The notes under the pieces were generated by a model. The model made no database searches. It was not told the origin of the DNA and was given only the letters and a program-made list of their open reading frames with translations. From contig PLTA01000034.1 of the NCBI GenBank assembly GCA_003164295.1, forward strand, positions 91,128 through 155,127: a stretch of DNA of 64,000 nucleotides, read 5' to 3'. How positions within the stretch are numbered: the stretch's first letter is position 1; every line of letters starts with the position of its first letter. This document shows positions 63,244 through 64,000 of the stretch, in pieces. A program made the translations under genes and the position numbers. This DNA comes from Candidatus Bathyarchaeota archaeon. GTDB lineage: Archaea; Thermoproteota; Bathyarchaeia; Bathyarchaeales; Bathycorpusculaceae.

Positions 63244-63555
63244 ATGCCTAAGACTTCTCCTTTCTGGTTCATCCGCGATGGCGAAAAAGTAATCCAATGT
63301 AGCAAGGACAGTTTTGATAAAGCAATTATTGAAGGAAAAAGCGTAAAGTATCGGGGATATGCAAACAAAAGGTGCGAACGTATAGCGGATCAGTTGGAAG
63401 ACTCAAGAATGGCTTTTTTAGCTAAACCTGATTTATCACCAAAATTCCGCGAAGTAATAACAAATCCAAGAAATGTGGTTGAAGTTCAGGTAATTCTTGT
63501 TAATGATCCTGACTTTTGGCAAAGAGAATCCAAACGTCCCAAATACAATTTATGA
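63244..63555 (+). CDS. small soluble protein, unknown function
   Basis: 103 residues. FWFIRDGEKVIQCSKDSFDKAIIEGKSVKYRGYANKRCERIADQLEDSRMAFLAKPDLSPKFREVI is mixed alpha/beta with two Cys, no signal peptide. No ribosome site stands out. It is well conserved in composition but I do not recognise it. Confidence 0.6.
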   Translation: MPKTSPFWFIRDGEKVIQCSKDSFDKAIIEGKSVKYRGYANKRCERIADQLEDSRMAFLAKPDLSPKFREVITNPRNVVEVQVILVNDPDFWQRESKRPKYNL

Positions 63556-63679
63556 AATGTTAAATTCCGTTATTTTTAGCGTTTAAAGTTTAAGTAAAGG
63601 TTTTTGTCTTAATTTTGATAGCGAAAGTCTTCATGAAAATTATATTTAGAGATTCTGTCATGAATTAAGAGGTGTCTCA

Positions 63680-64000
63680 TTGAATATTCCTCATCCAAGC
63701 GAAGAATCGAAGAAATTTTTCGATACAACGGTACCTGCCGAAACAAATGTAACAGTTAAAACGATGTTTGGTAACATCTCAGCCTTCATAAACGGAAACA
63801 TGTTCATGGGTTTATATGGAGACGACTTATTTGTTCGATTACCCCATAAAGATGGCCACGAACTTGGTAACAAAGGGGCTGCTATATTTGAACCGATGAA
63901 GGGTAGACCGATGAAAGGCTATTTTTTTGTGCCTAAGCAATGGTGGAGCAAACCTGAAATTGTTCAAAAATGGGTTACTCAATCATTGGATTATGCGAGG
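63680..64000 (+). CDS. TfoX N-terminal-domain protein, cut by the window end
   Basis: 107 codons visible from a TTG preceded by GAGGTG; the frame is open at the last base. VKTMFGNISAFINGNMFMGLYGDDLFVRLPH and GRPMKGYFFVPKQWWSKPEIVQKWVTQSLDYAR match the TfoX-N (YjhX-like) family: short stand-alone proteins in archaea of unknown role, related to the N-terminal half of the bacterial competence regulator TfoX. Nearly complete, since these proteins are about 110 residues long. Confidence 0.85.
   Translation, partial: MNIPHPSEESKKFFDTTVPAETNVTVKTMFGNISAFINGNMFMGLYGDDLFVRLPHKDGHELGNKGAAIFEPMKGRPMKGYFFVPKQWWSKPEIVQKWVTQSLDYAR

Overview
The window reads as chromosome of an AT-rich archaeon of the TACK group, most likely a Bathyarchaeia relative. 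The assignment is inference from gene content: a eukaryote-type ribosomal protein eL38, a Cren7-like DNA-binding protein, archaeal transcription factor S, Tsr3, an archaeal MTA phosphorylase with a C-terminal CxC, archaeal tRNAs and a nearly complete set of methanofuran biosynthesis genes. Many genes appear to start with TTG or GTG, and several cell-surface proteins end in a Thr/Pro linker, a PEF motif and a membrane anchor.

Layout. 0-5.6 kb: end of a LamG surface protein, a bacterioopsin-activator-type regulator, a membrane metzincin-like protein, tRNA-Val, a DUF2400-like/nuclease fusion, and a small HEXXH protein next to a JAMM protease. 5.7-11.6 kb: tRNA-Ser and a decaying region with a broken phage portal gene, a gene shattered by frameshifts and a frameshifted regulator, interleaved with two surface beta-propeller proteins. 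12-17 kb: glycosyltransferases, small membrane proteins and regulators. 17.3-26.8 kb: the most distinctive block. It holds a MacB-type permease, an ABC ATPase with a zinc-ribbon tail and an HtrA protease, followed by a BlaI-type repressor and a BlaR/M48-type membrane peptidase, then a second, pseudogenised permease-ATPase-HtrA set. A 21-bp dyad (GYTACTA-N7-TAGTARY) lies before the repressor gene and twice before the decayed set, so the block looks like a BlaI/BlaR-controlled envelope-response module.

27-38 kb: purine salvage (mtnP-apt), a macro-domain protein, a LysE exporter interrupted by an in-frame TAG, tsr3 with NAD(P)HX repair (nnr), a nicotinamidase-like protein, YjbQ, an ICMT-like methyltransferase and a PQQ propeller. 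38-46.5 kb: Hjc-like resolvase, another ABC exporter pair, an Mrr-like nuclease, eL38, tRNA-Val, tRNA-Phe, small membrane proteins and a nitroreductase. A 24-bp repeat occurs five times between 32.7 and 42.9 kb, including two perfect inverted copies.

46.7-64 kb: an MMPL/RND transporter, a DUF429 protein, the Cren7-like gene, and the methanofuran cluster mfnB-mfnA-[DUF433/DUF5615 toxin-antitoxin]-mfnD-mfnF-mfnE with a divergent HisA-like gene; no mfnC is visible. Then an eRF1-domain protein, thioredoxin, RDD protein, methyltransferase, TFS, a PEGA-like surface protein and, at the right edge, a partial TfoX-N protein.

Positions and translations were read by eye. Family names come from recognised motifs, not from database searches.
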